A stretch of DNA of 13,606 nt from an uncultured Clostridium sp. (GTDB taxonomy: Bacteria > Bacillota > Clostridia > Peptostreptococcales > Peptostreptococcaceae): positions 1 through 13,606 of the forward strand of contig URRU01000028.1 of NCBI GenBank assembly GCA_900550335.1, written 5' to 3'. The translations under genes and the position numbers were made by a program. Positions 6,501-13,606 of this stretch are shown here, one piece after another; positions within the stretch are counted from its first letter, which is position 1; every line of letters begins with the position of its first letter. Below the pieces are notes generated by a model. The model was not told where the DNA came from, did not search any database, and worked only from the letters and a program-made list of their open reading frames with translations.

Positions 6501-7894
6501 ATCAGCCAGTTATCCACAAATATACCGAGGAACTATTTGGTGAAGGGCATGTTTATAGAGCAGGTACAATAGGTACAGTAGCGGAAAAAACTGCATTTGG
6601 TTATGCTAAAAAATATGTTGAAGAAAATGATATAGAAGTTCCATCAGCTGAGGTACTTAGGCTGGCTGAGGGCTGTACTGGTGTTAAGAGAACATCAGGG
6701 CAGCATCCTGGAGGGGTAATGGTTATACCAGATTATAAGGATGTTTATGATTTTACTCCGATACAGTATCCAGCTAACGATGTAAATTGTGGAGTTATAA
6801 CTACGCATTTCGACTACCACTCTATAAGTGGTAGAATCCTAAAACTGGATATACTTGGACACGATGGTCCGACAATTATAAGAATGCTTGAAGATATAAC
6901 AGGAATAACAATAACAGATATTCCTCTTGATGACCCAGCTACAATGTCTCTATTTACTTCAACTGAAGCACTGGGTGTTACTCCTGAGGAAATAGACTGT
7001 GAAATAGGTTGTCTTGCAATTCCAGAATTTGGGACAAAGTTTGTTAGACAGATGCTTTTAGATACAAAGCCGACTACATTTGCCGAGCTTGTCAGAATAT
7101 CAGGGCTTTCTCATGGGACTGATGTTTGGGTAAACAACGCACAGGATTTAGTTAGAGAAAATATAGTTGGGCTAAAAGAAGTTATATCGACACGAGACGA
7201 TATAATGAACTACTTGATATTTAAAGGACTTCCACCTAAGATGAGTTTCACAATAATGGAGAGTGTCAGAAAAGGTAGGGGATTAAAGCCTGAACATGAG
7301 GCTGCGATGATAGAAAATAATGTTCCGGATTGGTATATAAATTCTTGTAAGAAAATAAAATACATGTTCCCTAAAGCACATGCGGTTGCATATGTTATGA
7401 CATCTTTCAGACTTGCATATTGTAAGGTACATTATCCAGAGGCATTCTATGCTACATACTTTACTACTAAGGTTGAGGATTTTGATGCGGATCTTATTAT
7501 AAAAGGATACGATGCGATAAAGGCAAAGAAAAAAGAGATAGAAGAACTTGGAAATGATGCAACCCAGAAAGAAAAGGGAATGTATATAATTTTAGAAGTT
7601 GCTCAGGAAATGTACGCGAGGGGAATAAAGATTGCTCATGTTGATATTTATAAATCGTCTGCATCTGAGTTTGAAGTGATTGGGCCTGGACTACTAAGAC
7701 CACCTATGACAGCACTTCAAGGAGTTGGAGAAAATGCAGCTATACATATTGTCGAGGAAAGGGAGAATGGAGAGTTTATTTCTAAGGAAGATTTTAGAAA
7801 AAGAACTAAGATTTCGAGAACTGTTGTAGAAACACTAGACAAACATGGTGCACTTGGAAGTATGAGCGATAAGAATCAGTTATCTTTATTTTAA
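3593..7894 (+). CDS. polC: DNA polymerase III subunit alpha, PolC type
   Basis: Essential replicative polymerase of low-GC Gram-positives, combining DNA synthesis and 3'-5' proofreading. Full length at 1433 residues. In order: N-terminal domain (about 1-225), OB fold (about 235-325), PHP domain beginning with HAHTQMSSMDA at 337, an inserted DEDDh exonuclease (about 418-580; D423, E425, D506, H561, D566) and the remainder of PHP. The polymerase core has GSRGSVGSSF, a zinc module (C905, C910, C932, C935) and catalytic Asp961 and Asp963 in PDIDLNFSG. It continues with QHPGGVMVIP and the third Asp, 1086, in LKLDILGHD. The C-terminal QLSLF (1429-1433) is a sliding-clamp-binding motif. Start is TTG at 3593, with GAGAGG (3582-3587) 5 nt upstream and AGGAG a little further. 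No canonical terminator follows, so some read-through into the rimP leader is possible. Confidence 0.98.
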   Translation: MESLKECMVKMDISNTSLIKKMEDVYIKKVIYFKENKTVYFYLSSKDIVPYEYLERTQREIKVKNKYFRDIKFKIEYTGFDRKSEKDIMKKYWPNIVYILKSICPSISGWQKEIEYLCIDNKLKIKIPKGIFYQRIMNKNVVTTLKHTISEEFGLDMDVEIESAVDEKIDRQKLVEKIDREFNEKVMILEKENRNKSQESEEESGYVIKDEKDENMIYGENVNVLTEKIEDLDNNSGTVGIEGTIFNIEIKELRNGKILLMLMVTDYTSSITCKIFLTDTNKDWVLGKISKGMYIKIKGDVLYDTFQREISMTISGMRKEEREERKDTAEKKRVELHAHTQMSSMDAICSVKGLVSRAAKWGHPAIAITDHGVVQGFPDAMNAAKKEGIKVLYGVEGYLTEDNKDAIEDANDESLSQEFVVFDLETTGFSNINDKITEIGAVKIRDFKIVDRFSELVNPEKDISYRVQELTGITNEMVKDKPTIEEILPKFMEFVGNDVLVAHNADFDTGFIMQKCKEQGLEYKNKKVDTLMLARIMLPNLKRYKLDKVAKEVGVQLLNHHRAVDDAEATANIYIKFLEMLKKRGVEKLSDVNTVLGKVDYTKLKTHHITLIAKNQTGIKNLYKIVSDAHVNHFYRAPRILQSVLDKYREGIIVGSACEAGVVYDAVKKRLPDEEMEKIIAPYDYIEIMPIDNNRFMIDNGDVEDEDELKEINRRIVETAKKFGKIPVATGDVHFLDKHDAILRRVLKFSQGFKLDDEETYLHFRTTDEMLDELSYLGEELAYEVVVENTNLIADMVEDVKPIPDETYPPVIEGSDVELREMCFKKAVDIYGDPLPEIVEKRLNRELNSIIGNGYAVMYIIAQKLVAKSLSDGYLVGSRGSVGSSFAATMSDITEVNPLPAHYVCPNKDCKYSYFYAIGEWGSGIDLPDKVCPKCGEKLIKNGHDIPFEVFLGFEGDKEPDIDLNFSGSYQPVIHKYTEELFGEGHVYRAGTIGTVAEKTAFGYAKKYVEENDIEVPSAEVLRLAEGCTGVKRTSGQHPGGVMVIPDYKDVYDFTPIQYPANDVNCGVITTHFDYHSISGRILKLDILGHDGPTIIRMLEDITGITITDIPLDDPATMSLFTSTEALGVTPEEIDCEIGCLAIPEFGTKFVRQMLLDTKPTTFAELVRISGLSHGTDVWVNNAQDLVRENIVGLKEVISTRDDIMNYLIFKGLPPKMSFTIMESVRKGRGLKPEHEAAMIENNVPDWYINSCKKIKYMFPKAHAVAYVMTSFRLAYCKVHYPEAFYATYFTTKVEDFDADLIIKGYDAIKAKKKEIEELGNDATQKEKGMYIILEVAQEMYARGIKIAHVDIYKSSASEFEVIGPGLLRPPMTALQGVGENAAIHIVEERENGEFISKEDFRKRTKISRTVVETLDKHGALGSMSDKNQLSLF

Positions 7895-7974
7895 AAAATT
7901 TATTTAAAGTAAATGTTAGATTTATATATCAGATGACATTATCATAATATATTGTAAATTATTGTTGTCAAACC

Positions 7975-8003
7975 TTGCAAACATGGGGAATGTATGCTAA
8001 TAT
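7975..8003 (+). promoter_or_regulatory. Extended -10 promoter of the rimP-nusA-infB operon
   Basis: TTGCAA (7975-7980), 17 nt, then TAATAT (7998-8003) preceded by TGC (7995-7997), which is an extended -10. Each hexamer matches consensus at 4 of 6 positions. Start near 8010 would give a leader of about 108 nt. The spacer holds an imperfect dyad: GCAAACAT (7977-7984) and ATGTATGC (7990-7997), with one mismatch around GGGGA. Confidence 0.5.
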
Positions 8004-8038
8004 ATAAATTAATACAGTTTATCTTTTACAAGGAAAGG

Positions 8039-8069
8039 AAGAGTGAGGCAGTGGTTCTCACTCTTTTTT
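8039..8069 (+). terminator. Intrinsic terminator / attenuator hairpin in the rimP leader
   Basis: AAGAGTGAG (8039-8047) pairs perfectly with CTCACTCTT (8057-8065) around a 9-nt loop, and six T residues (8064-8069) complete an intrinsic terminator. It lies after the predicted operon promoter and 48 nt before the rimP ATG, so it more likely attenuates the operon than ends polC transcription alone. From memory, B. subtilis NusA controls its own operon through NusA-dependent termination in the equivalent leader; the same role here is an inference. I could not find a clear competing antiterminator. Confidence 0.75.
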
Positions 8070-8117
8070 ATGGGAAAAGAACGAAAAATTACAATTGAAT
8101 AAGGAGGATAGATAATA

Positions 8118-8582
8118 ATGAAAAAAAGTGAAATAGTAGCTAGAGTTGAAGAAATGGTTACTGCTATAACAGACGAAAAAGGTTTTGAAACAGTAGATGT
8201 CGAGTATGTTAAAGAAGCAGGGCAGTTCTATTTAAGAGTATACATAGATAAAGAAGGTGGAATATCTCTAAACGAATGTGAAGAGGTAAGTAGAGAGCTA
8301 AGTCCAAAACTTGACGAGAATGATTTTATCGAAGAAAATTATTATCTTGAAGTATCTTCTCCTGGAATTGACAGAGCACTAAAAAGAGATAAAGAGTTTG
8401 TGAAGTACAAAGGAAGAGATGTAGAAATAAAACTTTACAAGGCAATAGACGGTGTTAAACAGTTCGAAGGGGAACTAGTAGGTTTAGATGAAGAAAATAA
8501 TATAGTTGTTATAATAAATAATGAAGAAGTAAAATTCAATAGAAAGGACGTTGCAATAATAAGATTAGCTATAAAATTCTAG
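8118..8582 (+). CDS. rimP: Ribosome maturation factor RimP
   Basis: RimP binds the free 30S subunit and helps its late maturation in the cytoplasm. The 154 residues show the N-terminal alpha/beta domain (VDVEYVKEAGQFYLRVYIDKEGGISLNECEEVSRELS, about 26-62), then YYLEVSSPGIDRALKRDKEF (about 75-94), the family's most conserved stretch. A C-terminal Sm-like beta barrel runs from about 95 (GRDVEIKLYKAIDG) to 154. AAGGAGG (8101-8107) is 10 nt before the ATG. It is the first gene of the operon; nusA follows 23 nt later, the standard order in Firmicutes. Confidence 0.95.
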   Translation: MKKSEIVARVEEMVTAITDEKGFETVDVEYVKEAGQFYLRVYIDKEGGISLNECEEVSRELSPKLDENDFIEENYYLEVSSPGIDRALKRDKEFVKYKGRDVEIKLYKAIDGVKQFEGELVGLDEENNIVVIINNEEVKFNRKDVAIIRLAIKF

Positions 8583-8605
8583 TCTTAAATGCACAAGGAG
8601 GAAAA

Positions 8606-9778
8606 ATGAATCAGGAATTTTTAAACGCATTAAACGAGATAGTAGAAACTAAAGGTATAGACAAAGAAATACTTATAGATACTATCGAACAGGCTCTTTT
8701 AACAGCTTATAAGAAAAACTTTGGTCAGGCACAGAATGTTGAAGTAGAATTTGACAGAGATAACGGAGATATAAAAGTATATTCTACAAGAGAAGTAGTT
8801 GATGAATCTAACTACTACGACAGCTTCCTAGAAATAGAACTTTCAGAAGCTAGAAAAATAAGCCCAAGCTACGAAATAGGAGATGTTATAAGAAATGAAG
8901 TAACTCCAAGTAACTTTGGTAGAATAGCAGCTCAGACAGCTAAACAGGTAGTTGTTCAGAGATTAAGAGAAGCTGAAAGAGAAATAGTTTACAACGAATT
9001 TATGGAAAGAGAAAGTGAAATAGTTGATGGTGAAATAACTAGAGCTACTCCAAGTGTTGTATACGTAGATCTTGGGAAAATAGAAGGTGTTATGCCTCGG
9101 AGCGAAAAAATAGACAGAGAAACATACAAAGAAGGTCAGAGAATAAAAGTTTACGTAGTAGAAGTTAAAAAAGGAAGTAAAGGACCTCAGATAATAATAT
9201 CAAGAAGCAATCCAGGTCTTGTTAAGAGATTATTTGAACTTGAAGTTCCAGAAATAGAACAGGGAATAGTTCAGATAAAATCAATAGCTAGAGAAGCTGG
9301 TTCAAGAACTAAGATGGCTGTTAAATCATTAGATGAAAAAATAGATCCAATCGGAGCATGTGTAGGACCTAAAGGTTCAAGAGTTAAAAACATAGTTGAT
9401 GAACTTGGAGATGAAAAAATAGATATAATCAAATACAGCGATGATTATGCTGAATTTATATCTGCATCATTAAGCCCATCAAAAGTTGTTAAAGTTGAAG
9501 TTGATGAAGAAGAAAAATCTGCACTAGTAGTTGTACCAGATTACCAGCTTTCATTAGCAATAGGTAAAGACGGACAGAATGCTAGATTAGCAGCTAAACT
9601 TACAGGATGGAAAATAGATATAAAAAGCGAATCTCAGTATGAAGAAGATTTAGCAAATGGTGTATACGATAAAAAAGAAGAAAGCGAATTAGAATTCAAT
9701 GATGAATTTGCAGATTTCTCAGATGAAGATTTATTTGCAGATGATATAGAAGAAAAAGAAGAAACTGTAGAAGAATAG
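8606..9778 (+). CDS. nusA: Transcription termination/antitermination factor NusA
   Basis: NusA binds RNA polymerase and nascent RNA, stimulating pausing and intrinsic termination. The 390 residues hold the N-terminal polymerase-binding domain (about 1-125), S1 (about 135-200), KH1 (about 230-290, with [19 protein letters not shown]) and KH2 (about 300-345, with [19 protein letters not shown]). A very acidic tail (about 345-390) replaces the AR repeats of proteobacterial NusA, as is normal in Firmicutes. AAGGAGG (8595-8601) precedes the ATG by 4 nt. All 14 Gln codons are CAG, which signals high expression. Arg165 is encoded by CGG (9098-9100), the only in-frame CGG I noticed in the window. The leader terminator upstream of rimP may give autoregulation. 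Confidence 0.98.
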   Translation: MNQEFLNALNEIVETKGIDKEILIDTIEQALLTAYKKNFGQAQNVEVEFDRDNGDIKVYSTREVVDESNYYDSFLEIELSEARKISPSYEIGDVIRNEVTPSNFGRIAAQTAKQVVVQRLREAEREIVYNEFMERESEIVDGEITRATPSVVYVDLGKIEGVMPRSEKIDRETYKEGQRIKVYVVEVKKGSKGPQIIISRSNPGLVKRLFELEVPEIEQGIVQIKSIAREAGSRTKMAVKSLDEKIDPIGACVGPKGSRVKNIVDELGDEKIDIIKYSDDYAEFISASLSPSKVVKVEVDEEEKSALVVVPDYQLSLAIGKDGQNARLAAKLTGWKIDIKSESQYEEDLANGVYDKKEESELEFNDEFADFSDEDLFADDIEEKEETVEE

Positions 9779-9798
9779 ATGAGTTAGGAGGGATTGTT

Positions 9799-10071
9799 TT
9801 GCAGAAAGTGAAAAAAGTACCTCAGAGAAAATGTATAGCTTGTCAGGAAAGAGATTCTAAAAAAGGTCTTATAAGAATAGTTAAAAATAAAGAAGGCGAA
9901 ATATTTTTAGATCCAACAGGTAAGGCAAATGGTAGAGGTGCATATATTTGCAAAAGTGCCGAATGTCTTAAAAAGGCTATAAAAAGTAAAGCGTTAAATA
10001 GAGCTTTTAAAATGGAAGTACCACAAGAAGTATATGAAAGATTACTTACGGAGTTAGAAGATTATGAATAA
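9799..10071 (+). CDS. rnpM: RNase P modulator RnpM (YlxR, DUF448)
   Basis: A small basic RNA-binding protein of 90 residues. The family was long annotated as YlxR; work in B. subtilis named it RnpM because it binds RNase P RNA and modulates its activity. Seen here are the N-terminal PQRKCIACQERDSKKGLIRIV (9-28) and the hallmark GRGAYICKSAECLKKA (46-61). These carry C13-x2-C16 and later C53 and C58. Start is TTG at 9799: AGGAGG (9786-9791) is 7 nt upstream, and the only near alternative is a GTG at codon 4 that is worse placed. It lies 20 nt after nusA and overlaps the next gene by 8 nt, so the two are probably translationally coupled. Confidence 0.93.
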   Translation: MQKVKKVPQRKCIACQERDSKKGLIRIVKNKEGEIFLDPTGKANGRGAYICKSAECLKKAIKSKALNRAFKMEVPQEVYERLLTELEDYE

Positions 10072-10381
10072 TATGTCTAAAAAAAGAGTAATGTCACTAT
10101 TAGGTCTAGCTACTAGAGCTAGAAAGGTTGTATCAGGAGATGATACGACTCTTCAAGACTTAAAAAAGGGAAAAGTAGATTTAGTTATTGTTGCAACAGA
10201 CGCATCAGATAATACTAAAAAGCTTTTTAGAGATAAATCATCTTTTAGAAATGTAAAGATGGTTGAATACGGAACAAAGGAAGAAATTGGAAGCGCAATA
10301 GGTAAAGATTTTCGTGCTGTTATAGGTATTGAGGATAAAGGCTTTGCGAAGAAGATAGTAGAATTGATAGAAGAAATTTAA
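10064..10381 (+). CDS. ylxQ: YlxQ family, L7Ae/L30e-like ribosomal protein
   Basis: A 105-residue member of the L7Ae/L30e/S12e superfamily, whose members bind RNA kink-turns. The diagnostic sequence is [42 protein letters not shown] (about 10-51), containing the G-L-A-x-R-A-x-K-x-x-x-G pattern and the [11 protein letters not shown] strand. The precise role is not settled; YlxQ associates with the translation operon throughout Firmicutes. The start at 10064 overlaps rnpM by 8 nt, with GGAG (10050-10053) 10 nt upstream; a second ATG at codon 4 (10073) is possible. infB follows after 16 nt. Confidence 0.9.
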   Translation: MNNMSKKRVMSLLGLATRARKVVSGDDTTLQDLKKGKVDLVIVATDASDNTKKLFRDKSSFRNVKMVEYGTKEEIGSAIGKDFRAVIGIEDKGFAKKIVELIEEI

Positions 10382-10397
10382 TATAGGGGGTGGTCTT

Positions 10398-12329
10398 TTG
10401 TCAACAAGAGTAGACCAGTTAGCAAAAGAATTAAAAATATCGATTGAGGAGCTTATAAGCAAATTAAAAGCTTTCGATATAGAAGTAGCAAGTGAAGAGG
10501 ACGTTCTTGAAGGAGAAGAATTCGAACTTGCTTACGAAATGATAAAAGAAGAAGTAATAGCTGAAAGAGGTAATGTTATATCTCTTAGCGGAAAAATAAC
10601 TGTACAGGATTTAGCTAATGAAATGGGTAAAACTGTATCAGAAGTAATAAAAGAGCTTATGATGATGGGTACAATGGCAACAATAAACCAGGAAATAAGC
10701 TTTGAAATAGCATCATTAGTTGCTACTAAATTCGGATTTGAGTTAACTACAGCAGATGATAGTGAAACAGAAGACGAAATAGAAAAATTAATGGAAATAG
10801 AAGAAGATAAAGAAGAAGATTTAAAACCGAGACCACCAGTTGTAACAGTTATGGGACACGTTGACCACGGTAAAACTTCTTTACTAGATGCAATAAGAAA
10901 AACAAACGTAACAAAAGGTGAAGCCGGTGGTATAACTCAGCATATAGGGGCTTCAGAAGTTAAAATAAACGGACAGAAAATAGTATTCCTAGATACACCA
11001 GGACACGAAGCTTTCACATCAATGAGAGCAAGAGGTGCTCAGGTTACAGATATAGCTATACTAGTTGTTGCAGCAGATGACGGTATAATGCCTCAGACAG
11101 TAGAAGCAATAAACCACGCTAAAGCAGCAGAAGTTCCACTAATAGTTGCTATAAACAAAATAGATAAAGATGGAGCAAACCCAGACAGAGTTAAACAGGA
11201 ATTATCTGAACACGGACTTCTTGTTGAAGACTGGGGTGGAGATGTTATAGCAGTTCCAGTTTCAGCTAAGAAAAATATAGGAATAGACCACTTACTAGAA
11301 ATGGTTCTATTAGTTGCTGAAATGGAAGAATTAAAAGCAAATCCAGATAAGAGAGCTGTTGGTACAGTAATAGAAGCACAGCTTGATAAAGGTAGAGGAC
11401 CAGTTGCTACAGTGCTTGTTCAGGGTGGTACTCTAAGAGTTGGAGATCCAATAGTAGCAGGTGTTGCAAGTGGTAAAGTTAGAGCAATGATAAACTCAAA
11501 AGGTAAGAGAGTTAAAGTTGCTGGACCATCTACTGCAGTTGAAATACTTGGACTTTCTGATGTTCCACAGGGTGGAGACCAGTTCGTTGAAGTTCCAAGT
11601 GATAAAGTTGCTAGAAGTATAGCAGAAAAAAGACAGCAGCAGCAGAGAGAAGAAATGTTAAAATCAAGCCAGAGATTATCTCTTGATGATTTATTCAACC
11701 AGATGAATGATGGATTAAAAGAATTAAATATAGTTATAAAAGCAGACGTTCAGGGTTCTGTTCAGGCAGTTAAACAGTCATTAGAAAGATTATCTAATGA
11801 TGAAGTTCAGGTTAAAGCTATACACGGTGGTGTTGGTGCGATAACTGAAACAGACGTACTTCTTGCAGCTGCATCTAACGCTATAATAATAGGTTTCAAC
11901 GTTAGACCAGTATCAGGAGCTGAATCACTAGCTGAAAAAGAAAACGTGGATATGAGAACATACACAATAATATACAAAGCTATAGAAGATATACAGGCAG
12001 CTATGTGTGGTATGCTTGATCCAGATATAGTTGATGAAGACACAGGTAAAGCAGAAATAAGAGAAACTTATAGAATATCTGGTGTTGGTACAGTTGCTGG
12101 ATGCTACGTAACAAACGGTAAAATATACAGAAACTGTAAAGCTAGAATAGTAAGAGACGGTATAATAGTTCATGAATGTGAATTAGCTGCTCTTAGAAGA
12201 TTCAAAGACGATGTTAAAGAAGTTGCAGAAGGATATGAATGTGGTATGAGCTTCGTAAACTATAACGATATAAAAGAAGGCGATATAGTAGAAGCATACA
12301 TAACTAAAGAGGTTGAAAGAACATTATAA
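10398..12329 (+). CDS. infB: Translation initiation factor IF-2
   Basis: GTPase that delivers initiator fMet-tRNA to the 30S subunit and promotes subunit joining. 643 residues, the short-N-terminus form common in Clostridia. IF2_N modules occur near 1-50 ([20 protein letters not shown]) and 68-118 ([21 protein letters not shown]). The G domain has GHVDHGKT (153-160), DTPGHEAF (199-206), NKID (253-256) and SAK (289-291). Domains II, III and the fMet-tRNA-binding C2 follow, the last near [18 protein letters not shown]. Start is TTG at 10398 with AGGGGG (10385-10390) 7 nt upstream; no ATG fits better. All 23 Gln codons are CAG, with strong preference for AGA and ATA, consistent with high expression. 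Confidence 0.98.
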   Translation: MSTRVDQLAKELKISIEELISKLKAFDIEVASEEDVLEGEEFELAYEMIKEEVIAERGNVISLSGKITVQDLANEMGKTVSEVIKELMMMGTMATINQEISFEIASLVATKFGFELTTADDSETEDEIEKLMEIEEDKEEDLKPRPPVVTVMGHVDHGKTSLLDAIRKTNVTKGEAGGITQHIGASEVKINGQKIVFLDTPGHEAFTSMRARGAQVTDIAILVVAADDGIMPQTVEAINHAKAAEVPLIVAINKIDKDGANPDRVKQELSEHGLLVEDWGGDVIAVPVSAKKNIGIDHLLEMVLLVAEMEELKANPDKRAVGTVIEAQLDKGRGPVATVLVQGGTLRVGDPIVAGVASGKVRAMINSKGKRVKVAGPSTAVEILGLSDVPQGGDQFVEVPSDKVARSIAEKRQQQQREEMLKSSQRLSLDDLFNQMNDGLKELNIVIKADVQGSVQAVKQSLERLSNDEVQVKAIHGGVGAITETDVLLAAASNAIIIGFNVRPVSGAESLAEKENVDMRTYTIIYKAIEDIQAAMCGMLDPDIVDEDTGKAEIRETYRISGVGTVAGCYVTNGKIYRNCKARIVRDGIIVHECELAALRRFKDDVKEVAEGYECGMSFVNYNDIKEGDIVEAYITKEVERTL

Positions 12330-12363
12330 TAGATAATAAGATGTTTCTCTTAATTTTAGGAGA

Positions 12364-12392
12364 TTAAACATATTTAAGTCGGCTGCTAATTT
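12364..12392 (+). promoter_or_regulatory. Possible internal promoter ahead of rbfA
   Basis: TTAAAC (12364-12369), 17 nt, then TAATTT (12387-12392) preceded by TGC (12384-12386), the same extended -10 arrangement as the proposed rimP promoter (TGCTAAT in both). It sits in the 93-nt infB-rbfA gap, the widest gap inside the operon. The gap also has a weak, bulged hairpin at 12341-12371 without a U-tract. It could give rbfA-nrnA some independent expression. Tentative. Confidence 0.3.
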
Positions 12393-12422
12393 AAAAATTA
12401 TAAAAGGAAAGAGGTCGAAGAT

Positions 12423-12806
12423 ATGACATCATATAATAGAACAAGAAGAATATCAGAAGAAATAAAAAAAATAATAGGGCAGATGTTAATAAACGGAATC
12501 AAAGACCCTAGAATAACATCTATGATAAGTGTTACAGATGTAGATGTTACTAATGATTTAAGATATGCATTTGTATATGTTAGTTTATTAGGTGGAAATG
12601 AAGAAGAATCTCTTGCTGGATTAAAAAGTGCATCAGGCTATATAAGAAGAGAAGTTGGAAGAAAAGTAAAACTTAGATATATACCTGAAATAGTATTCAA
12701 AGTAGATGACTCTATAGAAAGAGGTATGTATATGGATAGCCTGATTAAAAAGGTTCAGGAGCACGATATGGAAAATAGCAAAGAGGTAGAGGAAGATGAA
12801 GAGTAA
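12423..12806 (+). CDS. rbfA: 30S ribosome-binding factor RbfA
   Basis: A single KH-like domain protein that binds the 30S neck and helps 16S rRNA 5'-end maturation, important in the cold. The 127 residues begin with the typical RTRRISEEIKKIIGQMLINGIKDPRI (7-32) and continue with VTDVDVTNDLRYAFVYVSLLG, SASGYIRREVGRKVKLRYIPEIVF and the D-x-S-I-E-R-G-x-x-M motif (94-103). An acidic tail (EVEEDEE) ends the protein. GAGG (12411-12414) is 8 nt before the ATG. The 3' end overlaps nrnA by 11 nt, implying translational coupling. Confidence 0.96.
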   Translation: MTSYNRTRRISEEIKKIIGQMLINGIKDPRITSMISVTDVDVTNDLRYAFVYVSLLGGNEEESLAGLKSASGYIRREVGRKVKLRYIPEIVFKVDDSIERGMYMDSLIKKVQEHDMENSKEVEEDEE

Positions 12807-13606
12807 ATTTATCCCACAGATAGACAGTGTAATAAAATACATCGATAATAACGATACTTTCGTAGTTACTTCACATGTCAGTCCAGATGGAGATAATATA
12901 GGTTCTACTCTTGGAATGTATGGATTTTTAGAAAAATTAGGTAAGAAGGTTTATCATGTGCTAGACGATGATATTCCTTCTAATCTAGCTTTCATTTCAA
13001 AGGATGTAGAAAAATTAACTTCTACAGAATTTAATGAAGAAAATTATGTAATGTTGGCTCTTGACTGTGGAGATGAAAAGAGAATTTGTGTAAGTGATGA
13101 TATAAAGAAAAATGCCAGTACTAGAGTTTGTATAGACCACCATGCTAGTAATGATGCAAGTTTCTGTGAGGTAAACTACATAGACAGCGAGGCATCATCT
13201 ACATGTGAGCTTGTATACAATATAATAAGAAGATATGGTGATTTAAAAGATAAAGATTATATAGATGAAGTAATAGCATCTAGATTATATACTGGATTAT
13301 CAACAGATACAGGAAACTTCCAATATTCATCTACTGCACCATCATCTTTTGAAATGGCTAAAGTTTTATTAGAACATGGCGCAAAAAGAGATATGATTAT
13401 ACAGAAGTTATATCAGAGTAATTCTCCAAACTACTATAGATTATTAGGGGATGCACTTAATACCTTAAGTATAGCTGAGGCTTCTAATGGACAGCTTGTA
13501 GCTTCTATATGTGTTTCTATAGATATGATGAAAAAACATTCTATAGGATACAACGATATAGATGGTGTTACAACATATACTAGAGATATAGAAAATGTTG
13601 AAGTAG
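12796..13606 (+). CDS. nrnA: DHH-family nano-RNase / pAp phosphatase NrnA (3' end outside window)
   Basis: Bifunctional oligoribonuclease and 3'-phosphoadenosine-5'-phosphate phosphatase that degrades RNA oligomers of a few nucleotides and pAp. The first 270 residues are visible; the family is about 310-325 long, so roughly 40-55 are missing past the window. DHH motifs are complete: SHVSPDGDNIGS (26-37), LALDCGD (87-93), the name-giving IDHHASND (113-120) and GLSTDTGNF (167-175). The DHHA1 domain starts near residue 230 (NGQLVASICVSIDMM). The ATG at 12796 lies inside the end of rbfA, with GAGG (12783-12786) 9 nt upstream. truB and ribF would be expected next. Confidence 0.95.
   Translation, partial: MKSKFIPQIDSVIKYIDNNDTFVVTSHVSPDGDNIGSTLGMYGFLEKLGKKVYHVLDDDIPSNLAFISKDVEKLTSTEFNEENYVMLALDCGDEKRICVSDDIKKNASTRVCIDHHASNDASFCEVNYIDSEASSTCELVYNIIRRYGDLKDKDYIDEVIASRLYTGLSTDTGNFQYSSTAPSSFEMAKVLLEHGAKRDMIIQKLYQSNSPNYYRLLGDALNTLSIAEASNGQLVASICVSIDMMKKHSIGYNDIDGVTTYTRDIENVEV

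Noticed and set aside
7895..7990. Small gene or canonical polC terminator in the polC-rimP gap
   Set aside because: No open frame with a ribosome binding site and only AT-only weak stems are present. The one good hairpin lies later, at 8039-8069.
10238..10462. Reverse-strand open frame across the ylxQ-infB junction
   Set aside because: It would overlap two certain genes and has no promoter or ribosome binding site.
11420..12173. Several reverse-strand open frames inside infB, and one at 12633-12842
   Set aside because: They are by-products of strong codon bias on the + strand; their translations are low-complexity.
12341..12371. Terminator after infB
   Set aside because: The hairpin is short and bulged and is followed by mixed sequence, not a U-run.
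12372..12400. T-box or riboswitch-like element before rbfA
   Set aside because: No T-box consensus or other recognisable aptamer core is present, and the gap is too short.

Overview
The window is chromosomal core DNA from an AT-rich, low-GC Gram-positive bacterium. The presence of PolC, a short IF2 and a NusA without C-terminal AR repeats point to Firmicutes, as do the strong AGGAGG ribosome binding sites and the almost exclusive use of AGA (Arg) and ATA (Ile) codons. The class is probably Clostridia and the family possibly Peptostreptococcaceae. The family is inferred from gene order and protein style and was not tested by any search. I see no phage, transposase, CRISPR array, rRNA or tRNA.

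Left block (about 112-2583, + strand). A good sigma-A promoter (TTGATA, 17 nt, TATAAT) opens an apparent operon. Its genes are an M50 site-2-protease-like membrane metalloprotease, scpA and scpB (the kleisin and its partner in the SMC condensin) and a MarR-type regulator. The 5' end of scpB looks damaged by a one-base deletion: the ATG with the good ribosome binding site runs into a stop after four codons, while the usual N-terminal ScpB sequence continues in another frame. A nested inverted repeat of about 107 nt (2593-2699) separates this block from a convergent gene.

Middle block. A sirtuin (2715-3470, - strand) is divergent from polC (3593-7894, + strand), the 1433-residue replicative DNA polymerase III alpha subunit with built-in DEDDh proofreading exonuclease. 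The 120-nt gap between them carries -10-like elements for both directions.

Right block (about 7975 to the end, + strand). This is the classic nusA-infB translation and transcription operon: rimP, nusA, rnpM (ylxR), a YlxQ/L7Ae-like gene, infB, rbfA and nrnA, which runs off the window. A likely promoter is followed by a leader of about 108 nt. The leader contains an intrinsic-terminator hairpin 48 nt ahead of rimP, which is the layout of an attenuated operon. The products act together in 30S maturation (RimP, RbfA), initiation (IF2), transcription elongation and termination (NusA), RNase P modulation (RnpM) and turnover of very short RNAs (NrnA). nusA and infB show strong translational codon selection, for example all Gln codons are CAG.

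No new biological system is evident. The observations most worth a second look are the scpB start, the long nested hairpin, the rimP leader, and AT-rich palindromes at the start of the marR-containing operon.
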